64,000 nucleotides of DNA from Herbaspirillum aquaticum (GCF_002213425.1 NZ_NJGV01000001.1:124001-188000); one strand, 5' to 3'. Positions 18,331 to 28,304 are shown, numbered from the stretch's first letter. Notes: a model not told the origin generated them from the letters alone. Translations and numbers: made by a program.

Positions 18331-18885
18331 ATGCCGACCAAGACCATGCTGCAGGAGCTCAAGCGCTTGTTGCTCGATACTGCCAGCGGCGGCAGCCGCC
18401 AATTGACGGAAGTGGAGTCGGACCTGGTCCAGACCAACATCCTGCTGGGCGAAGCCATCGGCAAGCTGGGCAACAGTTTCATGGAGCTGCACCGCGCGGT
18501 CCAGGCACAGCAGACCATCCTGGAAGGCCTGATGAATGGCAGCGGCCAGTTCGACAGCGACAGCATCGATCAGCTCAAGGTGACCCAGGGCGAAGTCAGC
18601 CACTATGTCAACGCGGCCGTGACCGGCCTGCAGTTCCAGGACATGACCAGCCAGTTGCTGGAGCGTATCGTACGCCGCGTGATCGGCCTGCGTGAGGCGC
18701 TGGGGGTCCTGAGTGCGAACAGTTTCGAGATCGTCCCGGAGCAGGGCCAGTCCGACGAAGAGGTCAGGGAATTGCTGGCCAGCACGGTGCAGGCCATCGA
18801 AGAGCGCCTCAACATGCTCGACACCGGGCTGTGGAAGGCAGTGCGCCAGACCCGCATGGAAAGTGGCGACATCGAGCTGTTCTGA
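18331..18885 (+). CDS. CheZ-like chemotaxis protein
   Basis: A 184-residue, almost wholly helical protein between motB and cheY. Its central helix reads TGLQFQDMTSQLLERIV, which matches the active-site helix of CheZ phosphatases (in E. coli the same helix reads AQDFQDLTGQVIKRM). Asp104 and Gln108 align with the catalytic Asp143 and Gln147 of E. coli CheZ. The protein is shorter than CheZ and no C-terminal CheY-binding peptide is obvious. It could be a CheY phosphatase or a degenerate relative. The frame is open upstream; ATG at 18331 starts MPTKTMLQELKRLLL. Confidence 0.7.
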   Translation: MPTKTMLQELKRLLLDTASGGSRQLTEVESDLVQTNILLGEAIGKLGNSFMELHRAVQAQQTILEGLMNGSGQFDSDSIDQLKVTQGEVSHYVNAAVTGLQFQDMTSQLLERIVRRVIGLREALGVLSANSFEIVPEQGQSDEEVRELLASTVQAIEERLNMLDTGLWKAVRQTRMESGDIELF

Positions 18886-19014
18886 GCGGTGGCTGGCTGA
18901 GTGGTACAAGATTGAACTAGGTCATTCCGGCCTTGGCTGGGCGATAGGTCGGTGGCCAAGGGTGCGGCATAATGCATACGCGCATGAGCCTTATTGAAGA
19001 AACAGGGAGTAACG

Positions 19015-19380
19015 ATGTCCAAAACGATTCTCGCAGTAGATGATTCCGGGTCACTGCGTCAGATGGTGGTATTCAGTCTGAAAGCTGCGGGTTACAACGT
19101 GACCGAGGCGGTCGACGGGGTGGACGCGCTGGAAAAGGCCAAGACGCATACCTTCGACCTGGTCCTGACCGACCAGAACATGCCGCGCATGGACGGCCTG
19201 ACCCTGATCCGCTCCCTGCGCGAGCTGACCAGTTACGCGCGCGTGCCCATCCTGATGCTGACCACCGAGTTCAGTGACGAGATGAAGGCCAAGGGCAAGG
19301 CCGCCGGCGCCAATGGCTGGCTGGTCAAGCCCTTCGACCCGCAGCGCCTGACCGAGGTGGTGCGCAAGGTGATCGGCTGA
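19015..19380 (+). CDS. cheY: Chemotaxis response regulator CheY
   Basis: A 121-residue single receiver domain with the acidic pair Asp9/Asp10, phosphoacceptor Asp53 (LVLTDQNMPRMDG), Thr83 and Lys105 (LVKPFDP). It has no output domain. Lying directly before cheA it is the natural CheA partner that binds the flagellar switch, although the sequence alone does not exclude a phosphate-sink paralogue. An AGGGAG site precedes the ATG. Confidence 0.92.
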   Translation: MSKTILAVDDSGSLRQMVVFSLKAAGYNVTEAVDGVDALEKAKTHTFDLVLTDQNMPRMDGLTLIRSLRELTSYARVPILMLTTEFSDEMKAKGKAAGANGWLVKPFDPQRLTEVVRKVIG

Positions 19381-19434
19381 TCTGTTGCCGGGACAAGAAG
19401 AAGATACGTACTGCATCCAGCATGGAGCCCAGGC

Positions 19435-21606
19435 ATGAGCATTGATATGAGCCAGTTTTTCCAGGTCTTTTTCGACGAGGCCGAGGAAGGGCTCGCGGAA
19501 ATGGAAAAGCTGTTGTTGGCCGTCAATGTGGCGTCTCCCGATCCGGAAGACCTCAACGCGGTGTTTCGTGCCGCCCATTCGATCAAGGGTGGTTCGTCCA
19601 CCTTCGGCCTGACCGACATCGCTGAAGTCACGCACGTCCTGGAGTCGCTGCTGGATCGCATCCGCCAGGGCCAGATGAAGCTGACTTCGGAACACGTAGA
19701 TGCCTTCCTGGCCGCCAAGGATGTGCTCAAGTCCATGCTGGACGGGCACAAGCACGGCGCCACGGTCGACCAGGATGCCGTGGGCGACGTGCGCATGCTG
19801 TTGGAGGCGCTGTCGCAGGGCAAGAGTTCCAGCGCCGCTGCGGCGGCCGAAGCGGCCGTGGTCGGTCCCGGTGGCGTGCACCGCTACCGGCTGGACATGC
19901 CGGTGATCGCCGACAAGGATGCCGAGGCTCTGGCCGACGAGCTGTCCATGCTCGGCAAGCTGGAAAAATCCAAGTCGCCCGAGGGGAACTGGATTTTCAT
20001 CCTCGACACGGCCGAACCGATCGATGACGTGGTCGCCATCTGCGCCTTCATCGTGAACGTGGCCGACCTGAAGATTTCGCAAGCCGTTGAAGCCGCCAAG
20101 AGCAGCGACGAAGAGCGCGGCTATGGTTTCTTCGACAATTTCGTCACCCAGGAAGAGCGCGAGCGCGCCCAGGGTTATGGTTTCTTCGATAACCAGACCG
20201 CCATCGAAGACAAGGAGCGCGAGCAGGGCTACGGTTTCTTTGCTCCCTTCGTGCCGCTGGACATCAGCGCCAAAAAGAACGATGGCGAGGCGGCTGCCCC
20301 CGCCGGTGGCAACGGTCATGGCGGCAATGGCGGCAATGGCAACGGCCATCACGACGACGGCCACCTGCATGGTGACCATGGCGGCGAGAAGAAGGCGGCC
20401 AAGGGCGGCACCGGCCAGGAATCCTCGTCGATCCGTGTCAGCATCGAAAAGGTTGACCAGCTCATCAACCTGGTGGGCGAACTGGTGATCACCCAGGCCA
20501 TGATCGAGCAGCGCGTTGGCAAGCTCGATCCCATGCATCACGAACACCTGCTCAACAGCGTCAGCCAGTTGAGCCGCAATACCCGGGATCTGCAGGAATC
20601 GGTGATGTCGATCCGCATGATGCCGATGGATTACGTCTTCTCGCGCTTCCCGCGCATGGTGCGCGACCTCGCGCACAAGCTGGGCAAGCAGGTCGAGTTC
20701 GTCACCCACGGCGCAGCCACCGAGCTGGACAAGGGCCTGATCGAACGCATCGTCGATCCGCTCACCCACCTGGTGCGCAACAGCATCGACCACGGCATCG
20801 AACTGCCCGAGGCGCGCCGCGCCGCCGGCAAGGGCGAAGCGGGCGTGCTGGCACTGTCTGCCGAGCACCAGGGCGGCAACATCATCATTGAAGTCACCGA
20901 CGACGGTGGCGGCCTGAACCGCGACAAGATCCTGGCCAAGGCCAAGCAGCAGGGCATGCCGGTCACCGACAGCCTCACCGATGCCGAGGTCTGGCAACTG
21001 ATCTTCGAGCCCGGCTTCTCCACCGCCGAGCAGGTCACCGACGTTTCCGGCCGTGGCGTGGGCATGGATGTGGTCAAGCGCAACATCCTGGCCATGGGCG
21101 GCGCGGTCGATATCCGCTCCAGCAAGGGCTTCGGCACCACGATTTCGATCTCGCTGCCGTTGACGCTGGCGATCCTGGACGGGATGTCGATTCGCATCGG
21201 TGAAGAAGTTTACATATTGCCGCTAGGATATGTGGTTGAATCTTTGCAGCCTTTGCCGCAAGATATCAAAGAGATTTCCGGTCAGGGCCAGGTGCTGCGC
21301 GTGCGCGGCGAATACCTGCCGCTGATCCCGCTTTATCAGATTTTCAACATCGAGCCTTCATTTACCGATCCCTCGCAAGGATTGGTGGTCATTTTGGAGT
21401 CAGATGGGAAAAAGGCGGCACTTTTCGTGGATGACCTGATCGGACAACAGCAAATCGTTGTGAAGAACCTGGAATCCAACTATCGAAAGGTCGCTGGCAT
21501 TTCCGGTGCTACCATTCTGGGCGACGGCGGCGTCGCCCTGATTGTCGATGTGGCAGCCTTGCTGCGATCCAGCCGCCAACTGAATGACGAATCTGTATTT
21601 TCCTGA
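19435..21606 (+). CDS. cheA: Chemotaxis histidine kinase CheA
   Basis: CheA phosphorylates CheY in response to receptor signals. The 723-residue protein has the HPt domain with phosphorylated His48 (AAHSIKGGSSTFG), a P2-like segment (about 150-225), and a linker. The linker has three GYGFF units at 229-233, 247-251 and 265-269, then a Gly/Asn/His-rich stretch (about 290-318). Dimerisation, ATPase (N-box Asn449 in LVRNSIDHGIE, then DDGGGL) and CheW-like domains follow. The 18-residue-spaced GYGFF repeat is unusual. Confidence 0.96.
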   Translation: MSIDMSQFFQVFFDEAEEGLAEMEKLLLAVNVASPDPEDLNAVFRAAHSIKGGSSTFGLTDIAEVTHVLESLLDRIRQGQMKLTSEHVDAFLAAKDVLKSMLDGHKHGATVDQDAVGDVRMLLEALSQGKSSSAAAAAEAAVVGPGGVHRYRLDMPVIADKDAEALADELSMLGKLEKSKSPEGNWIFILDTAEPIDDVVAICAFIVNVADLKISQAVEAAKSSDEERGYGFFDNFVTQEERERAQGYGFFDNQTAIEDKEREQGYGFFAPFVPLDISAKKNDGEAAAPAGGNGHGGNGGNGNGHHDDGHLHGDHGGEKKAAKGGTGQESSSIRVSIEKVDQLINLVGELVITQAMIEQRVGKLDPMHHEHLLNSVSQLSRNTRDLQESVMSIRMMPMDYVFSRFPRMVRDLAHKLGKQVEFVTHGAATELDKGLIERIVDPLTHLVRNSIDHGIELPEARRAAGKGEAGVLALSAEHQGGNIIIEVTDDGGGLNRDKILAKAKQQGMPVTDSLTDAEVWQLIFEPGFSTAEQVTDVSGRGVGMDVVKRNILAMGGAVDIRSSKGFGTTISISLPLTLAILDGMSIRIGEEVYILPLGYVVESLQPLPQDIKEISGQGQVLRVRGEYLPLIPLYQIFNIEPSFTDPSQGLVVILESDGKKAALFVDDLIGQQQIVVKNLESNYRKVAGISGATILGDGGVALIVDVAALLRSSRQLNDESVFS

Positions 21607-21624
21607 TTTTTAAAGGGCCTCAAC

Positions 21625-22131
21625 ATGTCTGACACTGCAACCAAGAATCTTTCCGGCTTCGGCGAAAAGACCGACAGCAACGGAAACGAATTTCTCGCCT
21701 TTACCCTGGGCAAGGAAGAATACGGCATCGATATTCTGAAGGTTCAGGAAATCCGCGGCTACGAAGCCGTGACCCGCATCGCCAATTCGCCCGACTTCAT
21801 CAAGGGCGTCGTGAACCTGCGCGGCATCATCGTCCCCATCGTGGACATGCGCATCAAGTTCCAGCTGGGCGAGCCGACCTATGACCAGTTCACCGTCGTC
21901 ATCATCCTCAACATCGGCGGCCGCGTCGTGGGCATGGTGGTCGACAGCGTGTCCGACGTCATCACCCTGACCCAGGAACAGATCAAGCCGGCACCGGAGA
22001 TGGGCACCACCTTCGACTCCGACTACCTGATCGGCCTGGGCACCCTGGAACAGCGCATGCTGATCCTGGTGGACATCGACAAGCTCATGTCCAGCGCCGA
22101 AATGGGCCTGATCGAAAAGCTGGCTGCCTGA
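21625..22131 (+). CDS. cheW: Chemotaxis coupling protein CheW
   Basis: CheW links chemoreceptors to CheA. The 168-residue protein carries the CheW fold ([21 protein letters not shown], then [13 protein letters not shown] and VDSVSDVI). It begins 18 bases after cheA and ends the motility operon; a terminator follows about 120 bases later. Confidence 0.95.
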   Translation: MSDTATKNLSGFGEKTDSNGNEFLAFTLGKEEYGIDILKVQEIRGYEAVTRIANSPDFIKGVVNLRGIIVPIVDMRIKFQLGEPTYDQFTVVIILNIGGRVVGMVVDSVSDVITLTQEQIKPAPEMGTTFDSDYLIGLGTLEQRMLILVDIDKLMSSAEMGLIEKLAA

Positions 22132-22249
22132 TTCATTGAGGCTCTGCAGCCTGGCAGTACGGGATCCGGAGGAGACGCAGTCCGGATCTGGCGCACGTCG
22201 TCATTCGGTACCGCAGGAAAAGCGGGCATCATAGCCCGATACAGAAGAG

Positions 22250-22284
22250 AAAAAGGCATCCGCCGTGTGGTGGATGCCTTTTTT
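22250..22284. terminator. Terminator between cheW and the DUF2863 gene
   Basis: AAAAAGGCATCC (22250-22261) pairs with GGATGCCTTTTT (22272-22283). The A-run and T-run make it usable from both strands for these convergent genes. Confidence 0.85.
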
Positions 22285-22376
22285 ATGGGCGCTTTCCAGC
22301 GCCTGTGAAGTTTTGTGCGCGCCGGCTTTGCCCGGGACCGCGCGTCCTGCCTCCCGGCAGGACTTTGCTTCATCTC

Positions 22377-23624
22377 TCAGTGGAAATGCTCGACCGGAGG
22401 AGGCGTATCTTCCGGCATTTCCGCATGCACCAGTTCACCTTCACGGTCAGGGAAGAGCGGTGCGCCACAGTCGTCGCAAAACTCCATGGTGAAGCGTTCT
22501 GCATGATGCTTGATGTGCACGATGCCGCATTCGCGCAGCACCGTCAGGATCTGCTGCAGCGGGCTGGTTGGCATGCCCTCCAGCAGACCCGCACCGGTCG
22601 GGATCATCATGGGCAAGTCTTCGCCACTCTCCTGCTCATACAGCGGCCAGACCGTGCCATAGACGACGGTGGGATCGCCGCCGATGGAAAAACCGATGCG
22701 GTATTCATCGATCTGGCCATTGATGTCCTCGGAAAAGCCGCCGATGCTGGCGTGCAGCTCGGAGGAGGAAATGTCCAGGGTCTGCGTCAGGAAGTAATCG
22801 GCAGCGCGGATGGACGCCGGGCGGATGCGCTTGTCGGCCTCGCGGCAGCCGAAGAAATAGGCTTGCGGCAGCAGCAGCTCGACGCTGCAGCCAGGCAGAA
22901 GACGCGTGAAGAGCGGCGTGGCCTGCTGGGTCCAGGCCTCGAAGGCGGCCTCTTTCCTGGCCGAGAAGTGGCTCTGCTGTTCACTTTCCTGCCAGTGGAA
23001 CAGCGCTGCGCCGGCCGGCACCACGACGGCGGCGATCACGTAGCGGGTGTCGGCCAGGAACGCGGCGGTCGGCGGTTGTTCGCCGCGCAGCTGCACCGGG
23101 CCGGTTTTCAGGGCGGTCTGGCCCATCTGGCGGGTCAGGGCAAAAACGTCGGCGTGTACGCGCGGCAGCTGCTCGATCGAGAACAGGCTCGGGGCCAGCG
23201 CCATGCGGGCATCCTTGGCCAGGACGTGGGCATGGAGGTGCGCGCCGATGGCGGTGAGCAGCTCGCTGCCGATGGGGCCGGAGGCGATGGCGAAGCGGGT
23301 CCAGGCCAGTACCGGCAGCACCAGCAGCTGCACGTCGTAGTCCTGGCCCTCGTGTTCCAGCGAGGTGGCCTCGCTGCCGGCCTCGACGGCTTCGATCAGG
23401 ATGTCATAGGCATCCAGGTCGGCCTTGAAGAGATGATCCAGGGCAGCATCGATGAGGCCTTGCTGGCCGGCCCGCAGCAGCTTGTTGAGCAGGGCGTCCA
23501 GCGGCTTGAGCCAGGCGCGCTCTTCGAGCCGGCTGGAGGCTTGCGCGATGGCTTGCGCAAAAGTCACCAGATGCTGGCTGTCGGCAGAAAGCTTGGAGGA
23601 GGAACGTTTGGCGGGACGACGCAT
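22377..23624 (-). CDS. DUF2863 family protein
   Basis: A 415-residue cytoplasmic protein that I recognise as the betaproteobacterial DUF2863 family, function unknown. Visible features are a basic N-terminus (MRRPAKRSSSKLS), a mid-region resembling an alpha/beta domain, and a C-terminal FCDDCGAPLFPDREGELVHAEMP segment with a CxxC that could bind zinc. The end is His/Pro/Glu-rich. It lies downstream of acnA on the same strand but beyond a terminator, so it probably has its own promoter. Confidence 0.82.
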   Translation of the reverse strand: MRRPAKRSSSKLSADSQHLVTFAQAIAQASSRLEERAWLKPLDALLNKLLRAGQQGLIDAALDHLFKADLDAYDILIEAVEAGSEATSLEHEGQDYDVQLLVLPVLAWTRFAIASGPIGSELLTAIGAHLHAHVLAKDARMALAPSLFSIEQLPRVHADVFALTRQMGQTALKTGPVQLRGEQPPTAAFLADTRYVIAAVVVPAGAALFHWQESEQQSHFSARKEAAFEAWTQQATPLFTRLLPGCSVELLLPQAYFFGCREADKRIRPASIRAADYFLTQTLDISSSELHASIGGFSEDINGQIDEYRIGFSIGGDPTVVYGTVWPLYEQESGEDLPMMIPTGAGLLEGMPTSPLQQILTVLRECGIVHIKHHAERFTMEFCDDCGAPLFPDREGELVHAEMPEDTPPPVEHFH

Positions 23625-23720
23625 GTAGGCTATCTGTAGGTGTGGAAACGAAACCGCCTATTGTAGATGATTTGTCAGCCCTGTCAGCCGCCGCGGCCTT
23701 GCGCAGCGCCAAGGGGCAAT

Positions 23721-23750
23721 AAAAAACGCCGGACGAATCCGGCGTTTTCC
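23721..23750 (-). terminator. Terminator after acnA
   Basis: Stem AACGCCGGA/TCCGGCGTT with a four-base loop, flanked by an A-run on the left that reads as a T-run on the minus strand. It lies 27 bases past the acnA stop. Confidence 0.85.
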
Positions 23751-23776
23751 TTGCTGCAGGGTAGGACGTGCGCTGC

Positions 23777-26488
23777 TTAGGCTGCCAGCAGTTGACGCAG
23801 CACGAACGGCAGGATGCCGCCATGCTTGTAGTAGTCCACTTCGATCGGGGTGTCGATACGCAGCAGCAGCTTGACTTCCTGGGTCTGGCCGTTCTTGCGG
23901 TGGATCACCAGGGTGGCTTCCTGTTGCGGCTTGATCTCGCCTTCAAGGCCCTTCAGGTCGAAGCTTTCTTCACCGGTGATGCCCAGCGACTGCACGCTGT
24001 CGTTGCCCAGGAACTGCAGCGGCAGCACGCCCATGCCGACCAGGTTGGAACGGTGGATACGCTCGAAGGAACGTGCGATCACGGCCTTCACGCCCAGCAG
24101 CTGGGTGCCCTTGGCAGCCCAGTCACGGGAGGAGCCGGTACCGTACTCTTCGCCACCGAAGACCATGGTCGGGGTACCTTCAGCCACGTACTTCATGGCG
24201 GCGTCGTAGATCGACATTTCTTCACCGGAAGGCTGGTGAATGGTGATGCCGCCTTCGACGCGCGAGCCGTCTTCCTTGGCCGGGATCATGAGGTTCTTGA
24301 TACGCACGTTGGCGAAGGTGCCGCGCATCATGATCTCGTGGTTGCCGCGGCGCGAGCCGTAGGAGTTGAAGTCAGCCTTCAGCACGCCATTGGCTTGCAG
24401 CCACTTGCCGGCCGGGCTGGATTCCTTGATGGAACCGGCCGGGGAGATGTGGTCGGTGGTGATCGAGTCGCCGAACACGCCCAGGGCACGCGCGCCGCTA
24501 ATGCCGGTGGCGGCAGCCTTGGGTTCTTCGCTGAAGTTCTCGAAGAACGGCGGCTCGGCGATGTAGGTCGAGCTCGGCCAGTTGTAGACTTCGCCCTTGG
24601 CGACGCCCTTGATGGCTTCCCACAGCTTGCCCGGCGCACCCTTCACATCGGCGTAGTTTTCCTTGAAGGTCTTGGCGTTCATGGCGAACTTCAGCAGCTT
24701 TTCGATCTCTTGCGAGGTCGGCCAGATGTCGCCCAGGTAGACGTTCTTGCCGCCCTTGCCCTTGCCGACCGGTTCGGTCATCAGGTCACGGGTGACATTG
24801 CCGGCGATGGCGTAAGCCACGACCAGCGGAGGCGAGGCCAGGAAGTTGGCGCGGATGTTCGGGTGGATACGGGCTTCGAAGTTGCGGTTGCCCGACAGCA
24901 CGGCGGCGGCCACCACGTCGTTCTTGACGATGGCTTCGTTCATGGCCGGGGTCAGGTCGCCGGCGTTGCCGATGCAAGTGGTGCAACCGTAGGCGGTCAC
25001 GCCAAAGCCCAGCTTTTCCAGGTACGGCAAGAGGCCTGCCGCTTCCAGGTACTTGGTCACCACGCGCGAGCCAGGGGCCAGCGAGGTCTTGATGTGCGGG
25101 GCCACCTTCAGGCCGGCTTCCACGGCCTTCTTGGCCAGCAGGCCAGCGGCCAGCAGCACGCTCGGGTTGGAGGTGTTGGTGCAGGAGGTGATGGCGGCGA
25201 TCAGCACGTCACCGTTGTGCACATCCACGCCATCGGCGTTCTTGTAGGACGCGGTCAGGTCTTCGGCCTTCTTGTTGAAGCCGTTTTCAGCGGTCGGCTT
25301 GGTGAACAGGTCCGAGAAGGTGGACTTGACGTTGCCGATCTCGATGCGGTCTTGCGGACGCTTCGGACCCGCCAGCGACGGGGCGACGGTGCCCAGGTCC
25401 AGGGAGACTTCCTGGGTGTAGTCGATCTGGCCGGCCTTGGGCACGCCGTACAGGCCTTGTGCCTTGAAATAGGCTTCGAAGGCGTCGATTTCAGCCTTGG
25501 TGCGGCCGGTGCCCTTGAAGTAGTCGATGGTAGCGTCGTCGACCGGGAAGAAGCCCATGGTGGCGCCGTATTCCGGTGCCATGTTGGCGATGGTGGCGCG
25601 GTCGGTCAGCGACAGCGATTCGGTACCTTCGCCGAAGAATTCGACGAACTTGCCCACGACCTTGGTCTGGCGCAGCAGTTCGGTGATGGTCAGCACCAGG
25701 TCGGTGGCGGTAACGCCTTCGCGCAGGGCGCCGGTCAGGTTCACGCCGACCACGTCCGGGGTCAGGAAGTAGACCGGCTGGCCCAGCATGCCGGCTTCGG
25801 CTTCGATGCCGCCCACGCCCCAGCCGACCACGCCGATGCCGTTGATCATGGTGGTGTGGGAGTCGGTGCCGACCAGGGTGTCAGGGTAGTAGACGCCGGT
25901 CTTGTTGTGCACGCCGCGTGCCAGGTATTCCAGGTTGACCTGGTGCACGATGCCGAAGCCCGGGGGCACCACGCCGAAGGTGTCGAAGGCTTGCATGCCC
26001 CACTTCATGAACTGGTAGCGCTCGTTGTTGCGCGAGAATTCCAGCTTCATGTTCAGGTCCAGTGCCTTCTTCTCGCGGAAGTGGTCGATCTGCACCGAGT
26101 GGTCCACCACCAGGTCCACGGGGACCAGCGGTTCAATGTTCTTGGGGTTCTTGCCCAGCTTGCTGGCGACGTTGCGCATGGCGGCCAGGTCGGCCAGCAG
26201 CGGCACGCCGGTGAAGTCCTGCAGCACCACGCGGGCCACCACGAAGGGGATCTCGTCCACGCGGGCAGCCTTGGCGCCCCAGTTGGCCAGTTGCTTGACG
26301 TGTTCTTCGGTGACCTTCTGGCCATCGCAGTTGCGCAGCACCGATTCCAGCACGATGCGGATCGACACCGGCAGGCGCGAGATATTCACGCCCAGCGACT
26401 TTTGCAGGGCGGGCAGGGAGTAGAACTTGCCCTTCTTGGAACCGGAAATCGGGAATTCCTTCAGGGTGTTCAATGTGTTGCGAGACAT
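23777..26488 (-). CDS. acnA: Aconitate hydratase A
   Basis: Aconitase interconverts citrate and isocitrate. The 903-residue protein is the AcnA/IRP type, with the three 4Fe-4S ligands Cys436 (SCTNTSNP), Cys502 and Cys505 (GCTTCIGN) and the C-terminal swivel domain ([16 protein letters not shown]). The start is backed by GGAGAAGAGG just upstream on the minus strand. It is part of a minus-strand run with mdh and the CitE-like gene, divergent from the sdh-gltA-suc genes. Confidence 0.96.
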   Translation of the reverse strand: MSRNTLNTLKEFPISGSKKGKFYSLPALQKSLGVNISRLPVSIRIVLESVLRNCDGQKVTEEHVKQLANWGAKAARVDEIPFVVARVVLQDFTGVPLLADLAAMRNVASKLGKNPKNIEPLVPVDLVVDHSVQIDHFREKKALDLNMKLEFSRNNERYQFMKWGMQAFDTFGVVPPGFGIVHQVNLEYLARGVHNKTGVYYPDTLVGTDSHTTMINGIGVVGWGVGGIEAEAGMLGQPVYFLTPDVVGVNLTGALREGVTATDLVLTITELLRQTKVVGKFVEFFGEGTESLSLTDRATIANMAPEYGATMGFFPVDDATIDYFKGTGRTKAEIDAFEAYFKAQGLYGVPKAGQIDYTQEVSLDLGTVAPSLAGPKRPQDRIEIGNVKSTFSDLFTKPTAENGFNKKAEDLTASYKNADGVDVHNGDVLIAAITSCTNTSNPSVLLAAGLLAKKAVEAGLKVAPHIKTSLAPGSRVVTKYLEAAGLLPYLEKLGFGVTAYGCTTCIGNAGDLTPAMNEAIVKNDVVAAAVLSGNRNFEARIHPNIRANFLASPPLVVAYAIAGNVTRDLMTEPVGKGKGGKNVYLGDIWPTSQEIEKLLKFAMNAKTFKENYADVKGAPGKLWEAIKGVAKGEVYNWPSSTYIAEPPFFENFSEEPKAAATGISGARALGVFGDSITTDHISPAGSIKESSPAGKWLQANGVLKADFNSYGSRRGNHEIMMRGTFANVRIKNLMIPAKEDGSRVEGGITIHQPSGEEMSIYDAAMKYVAEGTPTMVFGGEEYGTGSSRDWAAKGTQLLGVKAVIARSFERIHRSNLVGMGVLPLQFLGNDSVQSLGITGEESFDLKGLEGEIKPQQEATLVIHRKNGQTQEVKLLLRIDTPIEVDYYKHGGILPFVLRQLLAA

Positions 26489-26630
26489 GGCCTCTTCTCC
26501 TTAATTTGGCAATTTAGTGATGCTAGCTAGTCGAATCCGGTTTGCGCTGCAATGGTGAACTGCGGGGTGCTGCCTGATTCTGTGATTCTGTGTTGCTTGA
26601 TACGCGATGAGCTGACGGTTGCCTGCCAGC

Positions 26631-27173
26631 TCAGTTCTTCTGGGGTGCCGCAGCGACGGTGGTTGCCGGTGCTGCTTCGGCGGCCTTGATCTGCTCGGCG
26701 TTCTTGCATTCGTTGGCCAGCTGCTGGCCCTTCTTGGAGTCCAGCAACAGGCCCTTGGCCGGGATGCCGATCCAGACCAAGCCCATCTTGCGGTTTTCGA
26801 AGCGGTTGGCGCCGGTGGTGGTTTCCACGCGGGTCAGGCGGTGGATGCGCTTGTCCCAGCGGATGGCGATGTGCTTGTCGTCGGCTTCGTTCTTCCAGAT
26901 GGTCAGCTTGTGGCCCATTTCGCACTGGAAGTCGGCCGACAGGGTGCCGCCCAGGTCGGGTTCGCTGTCGTCATCTTCGGCCTCGGAAGAGAACGGCATC
27001 TTGGCTGCCGGTGCTGCGGCGGCTGCAGCGGCAGCGGCCTTCTTGGCGGGCGCCTTCTTGACGACCTTTTTCTTGGCGGCCGGTTTGGTATCGGTTTCGG
27101 CGTGCGCCGCAGTGATGCCGGCGGTGGCGAAGAGTGCGCCCAGCAGGGCGATGAGAGTCAGGTGCTTTTTCAT
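26631..27173 (-). CDS. Exported protein with a MliC-like domain (putative)
   Basis: A 180-residue product with a Sec signal peptide (cleavage after AHA, residue 25), a Lys/Ala-rich linker (30-60), a short acidic stretch and a compact domain (75-160). That domain has Cys84 and Cys156, TGANRFE at 120-126 and GLVWIGIPAKG. The order Cys, small residue plus GAxRFE, Trp-containing strand, then Cys resembles the MliC/PliC lysozyme-inhibitor fold, but the match is by eye and weak. The frame is open upstream; the signal peptide fixes 27173. It starts 20 bases after the CitE-like gene. Confidence 0.72.
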   Translation of the reverse strand: MKKHLTLIALLGALFATAGITAAHAETDTKPAAKKKVVKKAPAKKAAAAAAAAAPAAKMPFSSEAEDDDSEPDLGGTLSADFQCEMGHKLTIWKNEADDKHIAIRWDKRIHRLTRVETTTGANRFENRKMGLVWIGIPAKGLLLDSKKGQQLANECKNAEQIKAAEAAPATTVAAAPQKN

Positions 27174-27193
27174 GGACGTCGGTCGAAACAAGT

Positions 27194-28195
27194 TTACTGC
27201 GTGGTTGAGGGGGAGTCGCCGCGGGCGAACCAGGGTGCAGTCTCCGGCGGCAGCGCGATGCCGGTGGCGTGCGCGCGTTGCAGGATACTCCAGTAATAGC
27301 GATAACTGGCGCGGTCGTGCAGGTTGCCCTGATGCTGGATCGGGCCCCACTGCACCGCCTGCGCCTTGAGCAAGATCTGTGCCGCCAGCTCGGCCTCTTC
27401 GGTGGCCGGGGACATGGCTTGCACGATCGGGCCGATCTGGTCCGGATGGATGCTCCACATCCGGGTATAGCCAAACTCTTGTGCCGCGCGGCGCGCATCG
27501 TCAGCCACGGCGGCGGGATTCTTGATGTCGGTGGTCACGTTGTGCGACGGCACCTTGCCGTGCGCATGGCAAGCGGCGGCAATCTCCAGCTTGGCGCGGC
27601 GCACCAGCGGATGGTCAAACTGTCCGGGCGAGCGCATGGCGCTGCCGGGAATGGCCCCGTAATGGGCCGAGACGAAATCCATCACCCCGAACGACAGCGA
27701 CTGCACCTGGGGCAGGGCGGCGATCTTGCCGGCATCCGCCAGCGCGCCATGGGTCTCGATCAAGACCTGCACCGGCAGCTGCGCACGGCCGGCCGCATTG
27801 GCGGCCCGATTGATGCTCTCCAGGGCGCGCAGGACGTCGTCGATCCCTTCGGGCTTGGGCAACATCACGTAAGCCAGTTCGCGCGCAGCCGCGCCGCAGA
27901 TGATGGCCACGTCCTGCTCGAAATGCGCATGGCCCACGTCGTGCAGGCGCGCGCCGATGCGGCGGTGGACATTGCCGGGGCCGGCGATGAGCGAGGCGAC
28001 CAGTTCGGCGTGCGCGGTTTCATTGCCGGCGGCAGCGCCATCTTCGCAGTCGAAGGTGATGTCGAACAAGGGACCGAGCTCCTGCTGCAGGGCCATCGAC
28101 TTGCGCATCAGCTTTTCGGAGCCGGCGTAGTGATCGCACACCGGAAGCGAAACCGGTTGCTGGGCACCTGGGAACAAGACCTGGGAAGGATGCAT
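27194..28195 (-). CDS. CitE-like CoA-ester lyase (HpcH/HpaI aldolase family)
   Basis: A 333-residue TIM-barrel protein of the citrate lyase beta-chain / malyl-CoA lyase group, with FDCEDG at 48-53 for metal and CoA-ester binding, the LPKPEG segment and VLIETHGAL. CitD and CitF are not adjacent, so it is not part of classical citrate lyase. It could cleave malyl-CoA, citramalyl-CoA or a related thioester. The frame is open to 28276; ATG at 28195 (MHPSQVLFPG) matches the expected domain start. It lies between mdh and acnA. Confidence 0.82.
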   Translation of the reverse strand: MHPSQVLFPGAQQPVSLPVCDHYAGSEKLMRKSMALQQELGPLFDITFDCEDGAAAGNETAHAELVASLIAGPGNVHRRIGARLHDVGHAHFEQDVAIICGAAARELAYVMLPKPEGIDDVLRALESINRAANAAGRAQLPVQVLIETHGALADAGKIAALPQVQSLSFGVMDFVSAHYGAIPGSAMRSPGQFDHPLVRRAKLEIAAACHAHGKVPSHNVTTDIKNPAAVADDARRAAQEFGYTRMWSIHPDQIGPIVQAMSPATEEAELAAQILLKAQAVQWGPIQHQGNLHDRASYRYYWSILQRAHATGIALPPETAPWFARGDSPSTTQ

Positions 28196-28304
28196 TGCTG
28201 CGATTGAGAGCGGGGTAAGGTTGTCGGAACGGTTGATGTCACGTACTGCAAAACTGCAAAACGATCGGCGCGGCACCCCTACAGGGCCGCCGCGCCGTGG
28301 TCAA

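Noticed and set aside
23768-26530. 920-codon open frame antisense to acnA
   Set aside because: It mirrors the complete aconitase on the other strand, has a low-complexity Gly/Val/His/Asp composition typical of the antisense of high-GC genes, and resembles no family.
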